Position numbers and translations under genes: made by a program. 32,440 nt of DNA from contig JAAMPI010000556.1 in assembly GCA_013054445.1 (NCBI GenBank), forward strand, positions 1 through 32,440, read 5' to 3'. How positions within the stretch are numbered: the stretch's first letter is position 1; each line of letters starts with the position of its first letter. This document shows, one piece after another, positions 1 through 11,270 of the stretch. A model generated the notes under the pieces. That model searched no databases. It was given only the letters and a program-made list of their open reading frames with translations, and was not told the origin of the DNA. Origin of the DNA: Cudoniella acicularis. Its lineage: Eukaryota; Ascomycota; Leotiomycetes; Helotiales; Helotiaceae.

Positions 1-1255
1 ACCTTCACCCCACTTCGAACACCCAAACAAGAAGTTTACGACAAAGACTCAAGTAAGCACTTAAATGAATAAATCAGCACTAACCCACCCGCTCACCCCT
101 CTTCGTATATTTCCCCAAGAGGCCAGGCTAGGGCCACTTGTACCGCATCTACTGTGTCGCACGTAAGTCTCTATCTCCATCTCCTCTCTCTGTCTCTCTC
201 CCCATTTTTACTGCTACTGCTATCTCTAAGCTTATTCATTTACTTATCTTAGCTCTATCGTTACCCCCACCCCCCGCCGCCATAAATTAAAAGAATTCCA
301 ACTAATCGCTACCACCATCCAGTATCCACCTACAAAAGAATAGACTTTAGGTACAGTACGCTTCCTACTGTTGGTACAATACTAGTTTTACTTACAGTGT
401 CATGTCGGAAAGAGAGAAAGATACAGAAGCAAGTTACCATAACTAAGAATAATCGATTTAAACTTAACATTCATTCACAGTAACCAGACAAACAAACACA
501 AGGTCACCTACCATACAACCAGATGGATCAAGGTAACTTAGGTAACCAAAAGAGAAAAAAGTATCAAATATCAATCAATTCATCTCATCTGTTCTCATCG
601 CGCTTCATTTCGTATCATTTCGTATCGAGTTGACTCCGCTGCCTGCCAACCCCAACTCCCCACTTCAGTCACCGGCAAATTAAGTGATGAAGAGGATCTC
701 CCCATGGGCAGCCACCCCGGTGCAGCTGCATGCAGACACCATCAATATAAATACAAATAGGTTACACTTCAATCGAGCCTATGCTTCCTTCAAACTTGAA
801 TGGAAAATATTCCACGCCCATATTCCATGCCCCTGCCAACCAAACCGATTAGCCCTGACATCGAGTCAAGTATCAAGTATAACCCGACCGATCAACTACT
901 CTGAACGCCAAAAAGCACTGCAGAATCCGTCTCGATGACATGTATAGCACACAAATATGAGCATATTACTTGCCCAGAGCCCTCAGTAAACTGTGCGGAA
1001 GTAATCCTGTCCTTTTATTTTCCCGATTTTAGTCACCACTCGGGCTTGCTCCATCCCCTCTACCATGAAATATGCCGTCCCAAACACGTGGCGGCTGTTC
1101 TGTGTGGTTTTCGATTTCTAGTCTGTCTGAGGAATGTCTTCAAAATCCGATTCGAATTCCTTCCATCAACATATTTCCTGATATTCGGTATCGTTGAGTA
1201 GTCTCGTCAGGCAATTGCCTTGTTGAAAGCCGTAAAGCTGTATCCTGCGACCAGA
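1..1255. other. Intergenic, downstream flank of the Ppz phosphatase gene
   Basis: No gene is supported here. The stretch around 170-215 is a CT-rich low-complexity tract and the rest is ordinary AT-leaning spacer. Open frames at 684-938 and 935-1201 show no recognisable domain, codon pattern or splice structure. The right-hand part is expected to contain the 3' UTR of the minus-strand phosphatase gene that ends at 1256. Confidence 0.6.
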
Positions 1256-2951
1256 TCAAACGCTTTGTGGATACGCACCACCGGGAGGAGGACTGTTGAG
1301 CATGCTGTTGCGCTTGTTCCGGCTCTTCTTCATCTGGCTTTTCAGCGCACTTGTATCCAGAGGCTTCAAAAGCTCGAAACTGCACAACAGTTCGGTAGAA
1401 ACACTCATGACCGCACCGTAGTTATCAAACTCCCCGCAATAGTTTGGCGCAGAGAACACCGTCACCAAAATTCGATCTTCGAAAAATTCGTAACCATCCT
1501 CAACAACCATATGCGCTCGACAAACGAGGTCAAAATCATGTCTAGCCAAGAACTCCGTGATAACTTTCTTTCCAAACGAATAACTGACACCACGTTCACT
1601 AGACTCCCAGTCCTTTTCTTGATCTGCAGGGTCGGCCCATAAGAGATCGTTCAATAATCCGAAATCCGGTACGTCTGTCGGTCGAGCAATATGCCTTATA
1701 TCGTCCATGTGGCTAAGCGCAGGAGATAAACCACCGTGAACGCAGAATATCTTGCCTGCCACAATTGCAGCGATAGGGAGCTTCATAACGTCAGTAAATT
1801 TATCTTTCAAGAAAGAAGGGTATGCTTACACAATTGAAGGTGTCAACGAAGGTTTTCCACACTTTGACATTGCATCTTCGTTTGCATTCATCATAAAATC
1901 CGTAGACTCTTGTCACATTTGCACACTCATGGTTGCCTCGAAGAAGAAAGAAGTTCTCAGGGTACTTAATCTTGTAACACATAAGAAGAAGTATTGTTTC
2001 CAAAGAGTTCTTGCCTCGATCAACATAATCTCCTAGAAAGAGGAAGTTTGAGCTTGGCGGAAAGCCGCACATCTCGAACATCCGGATTAGATCAGAGTAT
2101 TGACCGTGAATGTCGCCAACAATTTTGACAGGGGCATCCAGCTCGATCAACGGAGGCTGCTCTAGAAAAATTTCCCTGACTCGAGAGCAGATAGAGTTGA
2201 TCTCTGCATTTCTTAAACAAACACCCTTTGTACTTTTCCCGGCATATCCCGCATCGAGAAGACGTTTAATGTAGTCGTCCACATCCGACTCCTTCAGGTC
2301 ACCCATTGCCATTGAATTTGAAGTTGAGCCATTCCCCTCATCTGTCCCCGGGGTCGAAACCAGAGCATCTTGCTGTATAGGGTTGATAGTGTTTTCTCTT
2401 TTAACCAGAATGGACGCCCCCGCTCGTTGGAGATGTGCATGGGGATTTGTCGTTCCAGAAGGGGGTTGATCCGAGACCTGATCAACTTCCCCGCTTCGTT
2501 GTGCGGCATCGACATCATGGTGTCCTTGTAGAACCGATGCAGATTGGACCGGGGATGGCGGGGGTTTGGGCTCGTCCAATGGCGAGACTACTTCTTCTGA
2601 AGATTCTGGCGAGAGTGGTGCTAGGCCATTCGGAGAGTCTGGCGTATCATTCCGGCCTGCCTTCGAAATGGCAGATCGAGAACTCTTGCCAGATCTCACG
2701 GAAGCCGCATCCGACTTATCCCCATTTGCGTCCCCATTGCTAAATCCCGAGGTCGAGTTTTGTGGACTGTCGGTCTTGCCGGGTATTTTTGATCGCAAGG
2801 CTCCACGGAATGATCTTGTTGATTCTTTGGTGTCTGCCTTACTGAAAGACGGGTACGACGAGAGACTATCACTGGCCCTGTCGAGGGAAGTTTGTGATGC
2901 ACTGTGCTTTGGGGTGCTAGTACCTGAGCCTTTCGAGTTCTGGTTTCCCAT
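1256..2951 (-). CDS. PPZ1: Ser/Thr protein phosphatase of the Ppz (PP1-Z) type
   Basis: PPP-family metallophosphatase, PP1-related Ppz subgroup, which in fungi acts in cation homeostasis, cell integrity and Hal3 control. Exon 1 is 2951-1830, a 49-bp intron is 1781-1829 (donor GTAAGC, phase 0), and exon 2 is 1780-1256, giving 548 aa. The start at 2951 was chosen because it gives MGNQNSKGS, a typical N-myristoylation sequence; the extended frame upstream has only GTG. Residues 1 to about 230 form a Ser/Gly-rich, low-complexity extension characteristic of Ppz rather than plain PP1. The catalytic core follows with GDIHGQ (279), GDYVDRG (307), RGNHE (338), HGG (389), RAH (462) and the [16 protein letters not shown] block (484). 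All metal and catalytic residues are present. The splice joins FNC to LPIAA, matching the conserved family stretch exactly. It is likely membrane-associated through myristate. I see no sign of damage. Confidence 0.95.
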
Positions 2952-4909
2952 TCTCACCGAGCTGCCGCTATGTATAGATCGCCGTGATGTTTTGATTCAG
3001 ATGCCGAAGGGACAGTGATATATGTGTCTCAATTTCTCTCCCGGATGGGTTCGGACCCGCTGTGACTCGTATTGCAGGTTGTTCGAGGAGGGTAGAATGA
3101 AGGGCTCGGAGATAGGGTCTGGATCCGAAGGAGGACGCGACGTGTTGTCTCCGGGTGCGGGAGCAATGAGATATTTGGGGATTCGGCTTTTGCGGTCTAT
3201 GCGGAGTCTGCAAGGCAATCGATCAAGGTGCCTTGGGACGTCAGCCTTGAGGTTGGATTTTTGGTGGGGAAGAATCGCGCAAGCCAGTATCTATTGAGTC
3301 ATAGTTGTAAGCAGCTGGCCAAGATGCGGTGTGGAAGAAAATTGCACAGGGTGTTGCAGCAACTGAAAAAGGGGTGAAGATGAAGGGTTGGTCTTCTCCC
3401 GTTGCTTTTCAATGTTCAGGAAGGAGGTTCCTGACCGAATAGGCCGCGCTTGGAAAAGGCTAGGGGTCAGGTGCGTGTGGGGGGTAACGAACCTTGAGGC
3501 GAAGAGGAAAGGGTCAACGAAGTTTCTGCATCAGCATGAGGTTGAGCTATTTCTGCAAATAACGCAGCAGCAAAGAACGACTACGACAACGGTTGACGCT
3601 TCTTCAGTTCGTCGGTTCTTCTACTGCAAGGCTGTGCCCGTGTTTGTGCCTGGTGGAGGAATTGTGGGGTGCAATGGTCACAAAGACGACGCCGTGTCGC
3701 AAGTCACCGACAAACGTTGCAGTTGACGGATTGCCACTCAAGAAGACGCGGGCGAGCAGCGAGCACGAAGACCTGCATACGCAATGGCAACAAAACGCGA
3801 AAGATTGCAATCGAGTGTGAGCGTGGTTGTCTGGGGTTCCTGGGGAAGCTGGGAGATCGATGGGGGTCGAGCTGCAGACTGACGATGCTTCTGGAGTGTT
3901 GGAAGCAGAGGGATAGGTGTGGATGACTGTTCCGACGCCAGGGCGCCTGGCAGCCTTGGCGTCCCGAGCACAGGGGCAATTTAGGGCGAGAACCGACAGT
4001 TTTCGTTCTTCACATGACCACTGTCAAAGACATTTATTAGAATCGTTATGTTATTGATTTGCTGCAAGTCTGTATCTCGATCATTTGTAGTCAGATCTTG
4101 GGTGGGTTTCCCGTATTTATAATATTTTCAGCTGGGTTTTGGGACAGCAGATCATTTTGGCTTGACGATACATTTCAGATTGGCTAAACACATTTTTAAG
4201 TTGCATGTTGACATGACGTAATTTGGGGGCTTTCTTCCATTTGGGAGATTGACATGGAATTTCTGAGCCTTCATCCTTCTTCTCTTGATGGAACCCTACT
4301 AATGTATATTTTGATACCTGTTGAAACTTTTACTCTAATTAGTCAGCTACGATATACTTCACCAGCTTCGGAAAAAAATTCTAATTTTAGCTCGATTGCC
4401 AAGAAGGAGAAAAGCCCACGAAAACAATATCACTAAGGCTTGCGTGAAGATGAGCTGTCTTTTCGAATGACTGCCATTGCCTATGTCTGCTAGGGTATAT
4501 CTGCCACCGGCTAATTTTTATGAAGGCAGTTTTAACTCGAATTGTAAACAACGATCCTGCAGGTCCATTCAGGAACATTGCGAGAAGATGCTTGCCCGTG
4601 TTTACCCTGGCAAGCAAGACAGTCGTTTTCTTTCCCCCTTACACTTTTCCCACGATGACTGCCCCCCTGTCCACAATTCATTCATACTATTGTGTAGCCT
4701 TCTGAAGGCGGGCGCCGTCAAGAGCCCATTGTCGAATATCTGTTCAAGGCTATGTCCGAATCGAAGGGAGTGCTTTCTATGCTGCCCCTATATCGCATTG
4801 GACTCGTAGAAGGAGCGAGCAGGCCAAGTAATGAATTCCAAGTGAGGCTATTCGCTACTATCGCTCAGCGGTTACTGGGTGGTGAAGTACTGCCTGCGAT
4901 TCTTCTGAT
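2952..4909. promoter_or_regulatory. Upstream region of the Ppz gene; no intact gene seen
   Basis: This long spacer precedes the minus-strand phosphatase start. The part nearest the gene (about 2952-4000) is relatively G-rich on the plus strand (C-rich on the coding strand), as in many fungal 5' leaders and promoters. Several short overlapping open frames on both strands (for example 3388-3726 and 3704-3979) show no domain or splice structure and look like composition artefacts. I could not pick out a convincing TATA box or named operator. Confidence 0.45.
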
Positions 4910-5190
4910 GTATTGTCAGATATGAAATTTGATTCTGAGTTGGAAATGCTGGTGTTGGCAGAATTGTTGAGGCCTTACAAGGAAGATGTGAAGTTTTAGG
5001 ATATTGAGGAGAAATTGAAGACTAGTACTTTTGAAATTGCGAGAGAGTGAGAAAGTGAAAAAGCCAACATGAACAAGTAAAGGTTTTGGCCAGCTGGGTG
5101 AGATTCAACAACCAGAAATAATTGAAGCATTGCAAAGAAATTTTGAGACAAAAGTCAATAAAATTAAGGATATCGAGGTAAAGTACTTAG
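4910..5190 (+). pseudogene. Possible relic of a charged helical/coiled-coil gene
   Basis: Two short frames read like protein but cannot be joined as they stand. From about 4893 a frame gives SDMKFDSELEMLVLAEL and continues through a TAG (after KEDVKF) and a TGA (after FEIARE) as charged helical sequence. A second frame from about 5081 gives GQLGEIQQPEIIEALQRNFE and then KVNKIKDIE. Both are rich in Glu, Lys and Leu, as in coiled coils. The two internal stops are ones that CAG-to-TAG and CGA-to-TGA changes would give, as in the two broken genes at 9.7-13.7 kb. The stretch is short and chance open frames are possible. No family is recognised. Confidence 0.25.
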
Positions 5191-6614
5191 GTACTCGATG
5201 ACATCTGGCAATTAGCAAGAATTTAAGCTGGGCTTTTCAAACCAAATGTTTCTACATTTGGGCATTCTGGCGAGACACATGAAACTGGAAAATCTAAACA
5301 ACAAATTGGAATCCGTTTTCACTTGAAATTTCAAATTTCACTTGAAAATGTCCGCTCGGGAAAGAAATATCCGGTCAACTTATCTCACCTATCTCACCTC
5401 AACCCGAAGTCAGCCCTAAAGTCTGAGCATGAAGAATCCATTTAACATTTCCCCACAACTAACACAACAGCTCGCTCCAGGCTTCCAACAGACCTATCGA
5501 ATTGTCGGTAGCCAATTCAGCTCGGAAGTATCACCCGCCACAGCTAACATTGGTAGGAGAAACCTTTATCTTATCAAATGCTGCCAATGGCCCAAAGCGT
5601 GATTGCTCGTGCTCTCAAGCCAATCACCTGCCCTCGCCTGGGGCTATTGGCTCGCGTTTCAGAAGGACGGATAACAAAAAATAGCCCCACAGGGCAGGCG
5701 TGTCAACACACGCATTTTGTCGCAGCATCTCGAGCCACAGTGAACCATGAGAAAGGAAGCAAGACTCCAGCAGCAGCATCAAAGAGCCTCAAGTCCACCT
5801 GGCCGATTCAGCATTACGTGGAGTCAACCTTAGACATGCGCACCCGCAGTTGGAATTAGTCGAATGGGAGGGACCGACAGCGTCTTTGAGGCTGTTGACG
5901 GGGCCAGGGTAAAAATAGATGGTGGATCCAGCCTATGGGCAACGCTGCGGTGCTCGGTTGCTAGGACCAACGAGAAAGAGAATAAAGTGCAGCGCAGTTG
6001 TTGGTGCAGGGGCCAAAGCCACTGCAGATGATGCTGGCAGCTGCTTTACTCTTCGGGGTGGACTTGATACCTCAGGCGTCAGGACTCAGGATCGTCAGGA
6101 GAAACTGAGTCGTGAAGTGGCAGATGCATCTGGGAGCCTTGGAGGACCAGCGAGAAGGCGAATGCAGAAAATCATTGTAAGTATGACATCGCATTGAGGC
6201 TCTCGCAGCAGATCTACCACTCGCTTTCCCAGCCTTGCCAAAATCCAGTCTCAAATAATTCAACCCGCTGTCTTGCAAAATTCCTTCTGCGGCTGTGTGG
6301 CGGTTGCACAGCCACCTGGTGGTACCCGTACTCCCTACATCCCCTGTACCCTCATGCGGGCGACCATGGCATGCTGACTGCGCCCAGCACTTCCCCGTAA
6401 GCCAATTTCTCACATACATAAACACGAAACCGCTCCCTTCAGCCCAATCCTTCCCCGTTCATCCTCTCGTTCCCTCAAAACCAGTCGTTCTCCCATCGAC
6501 TTGAACTTTTCTCGTCATCTCTGCCATCTCGACATCAACCGTCGCACACTCGCTCGACCCTCCATCCAAAACATCCCACTCGCTCTCGAATAAGCAAACA
6601 ACAATACCGTCAAG
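5191..6614. promoter_or_regulatory. Spacer and promoter region of the SUR7-like gene
   Basis: No gene is supported. Features visible are a small repeat cluster at 5316-5348, a 7-bp-stem hairpin at 6291-6313 (GGCTGTG, 9-nt loop, CACAGCC), and a CT-rich tract at about 6420-6600 directly before the gene. Such pyrimidine-rich leaders are common before highly expressed genes in filamentous fungi. The context at 6615 (GTCAAGATGG) is a good fungal start context. Confidence 0.45.
5317..5347. repeat. Short direct repeat within an AT-rich palindromic patch
   Basis: The 12-mer TTTCACTTGAAA occurs at 5317-5328 and again at 5336-5347. Between them lies ATTTCAAAT-like sequence, so GAAATTTC and TTTCAAATTTC arms can also pair. 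Significance is unknown. Confidence 0.6.
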
Positions 6615-7607
6615 ATGGGTGTTGGGAGATTTATCTGCGTGGCTCTGCCATTTATCCTCACAGGCGCCAGCTTGGTCGCCATGATGGTTGCGATGCTGGC
6701 CGGTGTTACCGACAAGAGCCTCGATATGTTCGATGTACAAACCAAAGACCTCTCCATCTCATCCTCGGACCTTTTGGGTATCGAAAAGCTCGTAACACGA
6801 TTTAACCCCAACCTCGACACCCTGACTACACAGGCCATCGCCCCCAACGCTGTCAACATCACAGCCTCTACTCTCGAGCTCGCAGATAGTTACAAGGTGT
6901 CTCTTTGGGCTTATTGCCGCACGACTGGTACCAACACCACCTGCACGAAGGCCAAGTTCAACTGGGCTGCTTCAGCCGCAAACACAACACAAATTGAGCA
7001 GCTCGCACGAACTGCTATCAACTACAACAATGTGACCATTCCCAAGGATATCACCGACGCCCTGAACACGTTCATTGCCGTCAACAGGTGGACCGAAGTG
7101 GTGTATATCATTGCCATCATCCTGACAGTCCTCGAGATCGTTGTGGGTTTGACTGGATTCTGCTCCCGCATCGGATCATGCTTCACGTACATCCTATCTG
7201 GTCTCTCATCCACCGCGATTTTCGCCGCCTCAACCATGGCTACAGCTGAATCTGCTATCGCCGTTGGTTCCATCAAGGCCACCGCCAAGGCTTACGGTAT
7301 GGACGCTTCTCTCAATACCCGCTTCCTCGCTACCACATGGCTAGCAACAGCGTTCTCCCTAGCAGCCGGTTTCTTCTGGCTGTTTACCGTCTGCTGCTGC
7401 GCCGCTGAGCACAAGCAGCGCACTCGCCGCGTCCGTGGAGGTGACGCCGAAAAGCTCATCCCAGTTGGAGCCTACCAGCGCGTCGATGATCCTCATCACC
7501 ACAACCAAGGGCACGCTGGTGGATACAACGTCCCAATGCAGAATGTCCGCCCACAACAGAGAGGCCATGGAGGCGCATATGAGCCTTACAGCCATACAGC
7601 CATCTAA
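6615..7607 (+). CDS. SUR7/PalI-family four-pass plasma membrane protein
   Basis: Single-exon gene of 330 aa. The fold pattern is that of the SUR7/PalI family: an N-terminal membrane segment (about 6-29), a long extracellular loop (30-160), and three clustered membrane segments (about 162-183, 188-213 and 237-262). The loop carries the family's Trp-x-x-Cys...Cys signature (WAYC at 98-101 and Cys110) and four possible N-glycosylation sites (Asn81, 107, 123, 139). The cytosolic tail is basic just after the last segment (KQRTRRVR), then rich in His, Gly and Gln. SUR7 relatives mark eisosome/MCC membrane domains and influence cell wall and endocytosis; PalI relatives assist ambient-pH signalling. 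The sequence alone does not decide which role applies. The start has a strong context and a CT-rich leader, and the reading frame is intact. Confidence 0.88.
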   Translation: MGVGRFICVALPFILTGASLVAMMVAMLAGVTDKSLDMFDVQTKDLSISSSDLLGIEKLVTRFNPNLDTLTTQAIAPNAVNITASTLELADSYKVSLWAYCRTTGTNTTCTKAKFNWAASAANTTQIEQLARTAINYNNVTIPKDITDALNTFIAVNRWTEVVYIIAIILTVLEIVVGLTGFCSRIGSCFTYILSGLSSTAIFAASTMATAESAIAVGSIKATAKAYGMDASLNTRFLATTWLATAFSLAAGFFWLFTVCCCAAEHKQRTRRVRGGDAEKLIPVGAYQRVDDPHHHNQGHAGGYNVPMQNVRPQQRGHGGAYEPYSHTAI

Positions 7608-9660
7608 GCACCTGCGGATTTGGAATAGGATAGGATAGTACCAATGGATCTATGTGATATTTAGCGGCATTGCTTGGCGTTTGGGCTTAATGGAAAGAAG
7701 TGATGAGACTAGGTCGATCGGTTAAGACAATGAGTATGTATGTATGATGATGGATGGTGGATCTTTATCGTAGACCTCGAGAGTTGAGTTCCAAGAATGA
7801 TACCCCTACGCTCATTCCTGAAAAAAAGTTGTTCCTTTCTTGCCTGTGCCTCTTCCTCTTAATTTTTACGTACAATCAACAACTATCCTTCCCACTTGTC
7901 TCCCTCTCCTCTCCCCAGTGTTCACCTCGCCCCGTCGACCTTTTCCATATCATATAGCATAAACTAAGAAGCCGCCTGCATTCGTGCATACTGACTAAAA
8001 AATTCCTCTACGTGCACCACCTGTAACACATTTACGCTCCTCTTTCCTTTCTCAAAGATCCGAACAAAAGTTGAAACAGCCTCCGCGCGCATACGAATTA
8101 CATACACACACACACACATACATACGCCGTATATAATACAAATGCCATAAAATGGTTGAAACGCACGCCTCCTCCCTCGTGTGTGTTTTGTTACACGATA
8201 CGTGTTACTCGTGCTTACTGTTTAGGTGTCGTAACGCGCTGCAGGAGGTGCTTGCTTATACGGGGGTTTTACGTACAAGAACTTACATGTACTCACTCAC
8301 CACACTCTTTTTTTTTTTAGCGAAAATTCGTAGGGCGGGAAAGGGGCATGTTGTGCTTATCGAAAAGAGAGAAAAATATGATGGATTAGAAAGCTTAAGG
8401 GTGGGTTGTGTCCTTGGTTTGTGGTTTGTGATGAGAGTATGTTAATTAGGTGTGTGGGGGAAACTTCAAACTTGTGAGAAATTGGAATCATATGGGGATG
8501 GTGGATGGTGGATGGAGGCTGTGTGCTATTTCTTGTGTGCTACGTTGAGTTTCCTGTTTTCAGTTGGCTTGCGAAAGGGGGTTTGGTAAAAACTTTTCAT
8601 ATGAAGGTGAGGAGGTGTGGAGGTGTGCTTGCAGTGAGATTTGCTGCTTGTGGCTTTTTGATTTTGGGTTTGATTTGCTGAGTTTGGAGTTTGGGGTTTG
8701 TCAGATTATGAGATGGTATGGTAGCAAATGAGGCAGGAGAGTAGGGAGGTGGTTGTTGGTAGTGGTGATGTGTATAAACCCAGCTCTCCTGCTGTTTTTC
8801 CGCCTTGTATTTTGTGAAATTTGCCCTGTACTTCGTGATATGCTTAGGAGACTCGATTTTGCCTTGTAGGAGGATTTTCTGCAGGCAATAATATAATAGT
8901 AGCAAGGTATATAAGCTCCACAACCCTCCACGATCTGTCGCATCGATTTCCGAGTTTCTTTCTTTCTTAGAAATGTGTTGTGTTGTGTTGATCGAGTTAA
9001 AAAGTGTCGCCGATTTCGCTTGCCTCCCCAAGATTGGTACGTAGCCCCGCTCACTTCAAAAGTATAAAAGCCACCATCGGAAAATATGAAGCTTGAATAG
9101 ATGAATCGTGTCTTTTAAAGCCGGTGATTGAGATTGCTTTTGTGTGGTTTGAATATAGTTTGTGGATGTTTTCGCGGTTTGAAGTGTTTTGTGTGGAGCG
9201 CGCGAGTTGCGATTCTGTGGGTCGTGTTGATTTGGCGGTATGGTATCCTTTCTTATACTTTGGTAGGTAAAGTGTTAAGAGGATTTGAGGATGTTGTCTT
9301 GAGTTTTGGTGGGTTTGGTAGTGGGTGGCTCGAGCGAGTTTTGAAATAATTTGTTAGCTTTGTCTGAGGATTGAAGGTCATGAGACCGAGGAAGAGAGGG
9401 CAGAGAAACAGCGATTGCGTATATTTGATGCGGGGTTTTTGATTATTCGTTAATTTATAGGTGTTGAGAAACTCCAGTGGTGGCTCCATGAAATTTCTTA
9501 CCTTTGATGACTCAGAGGTGCTGCCAGTCTATCCTTTCATTAATGTTTTAACACTGCAACACAGAATCACTTAGACCTTGGCTAGTCATTGCGCACGTGG
9601 TCTAGTAATTTTGAATGTTTTTCTTTACAGACCCTCGAACCTTACTTGAAATTACCAGGC
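7608..9660. other. Intergenic region with CA microsatellite and GT-rich tract
   Basis: No gene is supported over about 2 kb. The first few hundred bases are expected to hold the 3' UTR of the SUR7-like gene. A short CA run lies near 8104-8118 and a poly-T run near 8306. From about 8390 to 9360 the plus strand is strikingly rich in G and T and poor in C, which creates long open frames on the minus strand (8597-9031 and 8701-9054) that I read as composition artefacts. Confidence 0.5.
8104..8118. repeat. CA dinucleotide microsatellite
   Basis: A run of alternating A and C, about seven units, flanked by CATA-type imperfect units on both sides. Confidence 0.8.
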
Positions 9661-11270
9661 ATGTCCGAAACAGAGAAGATGGATACTTTCAGCAGCAGTG
9701 CCATGATCCAAATGCAAAACACGGAAGCAAAGGCAAGTGATGATGTATGTTCTTCCTTGCCTTCTTCTCCCTTACTTACAGAACCAAGTTAACACTATAT
9801 TCTAGTATCCAATCCGTTATGATGATTGGACAATCCGACCGAGCTTTCAATCAACTACATACGCTACAATTTTGGAATTACTCGATCTTGACATCGCCTA
9901 CGAATCGAACAGCTCTGCGAAGCTTGACCCGGTCCGGGCATGGTTTTTTTTCGTTGATCTGGAAGGGCTTTGACGACATAAAATACTTCCACTTCGGCAA
10001 CATAATCGAAAGAGGGGAACATGCCAAAACTATGTGGCAGGAGCTCGGGAAGAAGGTGTGTTACGAGACTGGCCCATCCGAATTAGCTCACCTCGTCAAC
10101 CATATTTTCCTTGAGTCCGAATATGTTATGGTTTTTGTCGTTTGCCTTCACCAACTCTGGGAGTACAACCTCATCGTCCTTTGCAAGTCATTGTCAGTCG
10201 AATGCAATAAGATGAAATTCAACTCAACAGTTAGTTCTTCCATCCCAAGCCCAAAAGCTATTACGCTTGACCGCGAAATAAAGCGCTTGGAAACATGGAA
10301 AGAAGACATTCTCCAAGAACAATCCTCTTTATATAACAAAAGGGATATAATTTCTATTATTTACGGTTCATCACATGACGAGCTTGAGACGGAACTACTC
10401 AAGACCGTATGGGCCTTGACAGAAAGTCAGAGGGACGAATTCCGGCAATTGCTTAAAATGGATCAGATGGTGGATTTAAGAAACCGAAGATCCTGTCACG
10501 CAGATCCAGAACCTTCTAAAGCAACGTGGTCTCCACATCGCAAAGATTAACCGACTGGAAATCGAATTAGAGAACGCTCGTTATGAGACTTATATGCATC
10601 ATGAGAGATGCTCTACAAGATTTGAAGCCACGGTTCAAATGTCATGTACTCGAAGCTTGCTCAAGCTTCCAGAGTTGGGAGCCACTCACCGTGGTCTTGA
10701 GCAGGAAAAGTCTAGCCACAGCGCTACTCAACAAAAAAAATGGAGGATACGACAAAAGTCAAAAACAAGATCCTAGCCTTTATCAAGAAGCAGAAGAATG
10801 GCTACGACAAGATCAAGACTGAGCGGGATGCCGCCATAAAGGAGGTCCAAGTCTGGCGGAGCAACGACCAAGCGGAAAAAGGCAGAACGGAATCTGATAT
10901 TTGTGCTGCACTTGCCGAGAAAGAGCTTTAGATTACAGCTCTTGAGAACAAACTGCTGGGCGAGGAGGAGAAGGCTGCGCTTGATGCAAAGCTTCGGGAT
11001 CTCGTTCGTGAAAATTACGAATTGAGACACATTCCTCCGAAACAGCATACGGACGAATTGGATACCCTTCACAGTACAATCCAGAGTATGACGGAGGAGA
11101 TGGAAAGCCTTCAGGTCAAGAAAGATTCTGAGATTGAAGAAATGAAGGCTGCACTCCATGATGCCGAGAGAGAGTGAGCCACTATGACACTAGAACTCGC
11201 CAAAAAGGATGCGAAGATTGCTCGTTTGCGGTCAGTACTCGAGGACGGAATGAAAATAGCGGACGAGTAG
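9661..11270 (+). pseudogene. Broken coiled-coil protein gene, copy 1 of a tandem pair
   Basis: I do not recognise the family. The likely start is ATG 9661 (MSETEKMDTF). Exon 1 ends at 9744 and an intron fits at 9745-9805 (donor GTATGT, acceptor TTCTAG, phase 0). The following frame starts YPIRYDDWTIRP and looks like real protein until a T8 run at 9944-9951, where the coding signal moves to the next frame (FDDIKYFHFG). It moves again near 10475-10490 (into TQIQNLLKQRG) and once more at an A8 run at 10733-10740 (into KVKNKILAF). The last part, up to a TAG at 11268, is Glu/Lys/Leu-rich coiled coil, cut by in-frame TAG (10929) and TGA (11175). A segment at 10833-10889 matches copy 2 downstream. 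Three frame changes plus two stops mean no full-length product. Homopolymer sequencing errors could explain two of the shifts but not the stops. Confidence 0.65.

Noticed and set aside
3040..3075. GGTTCGGACCC resembling a tRNA B box
   Set aside because: No matching A box, acceptor stem or cloverleaf could be formed around it.
3022..3979. Several overlapping frames upstream of the phosphatase gene
   Set aside because: They overlap each other on both strands in a compositionally biased leader and show no coding pattern.
6072..6425. 117-codon minus-strand frame
   Set aside because: No recognisable feature; it lies in the promoter area of the SUR7-like gene.
8597..9054. Long minus-strand open frames (144 and 117 codons)
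   Set aside because: They come from the C-poor, GT-rich plus strand; the translations are low-complexity Lys/Gln/Thr/Pro strings with no domain or sensible start.
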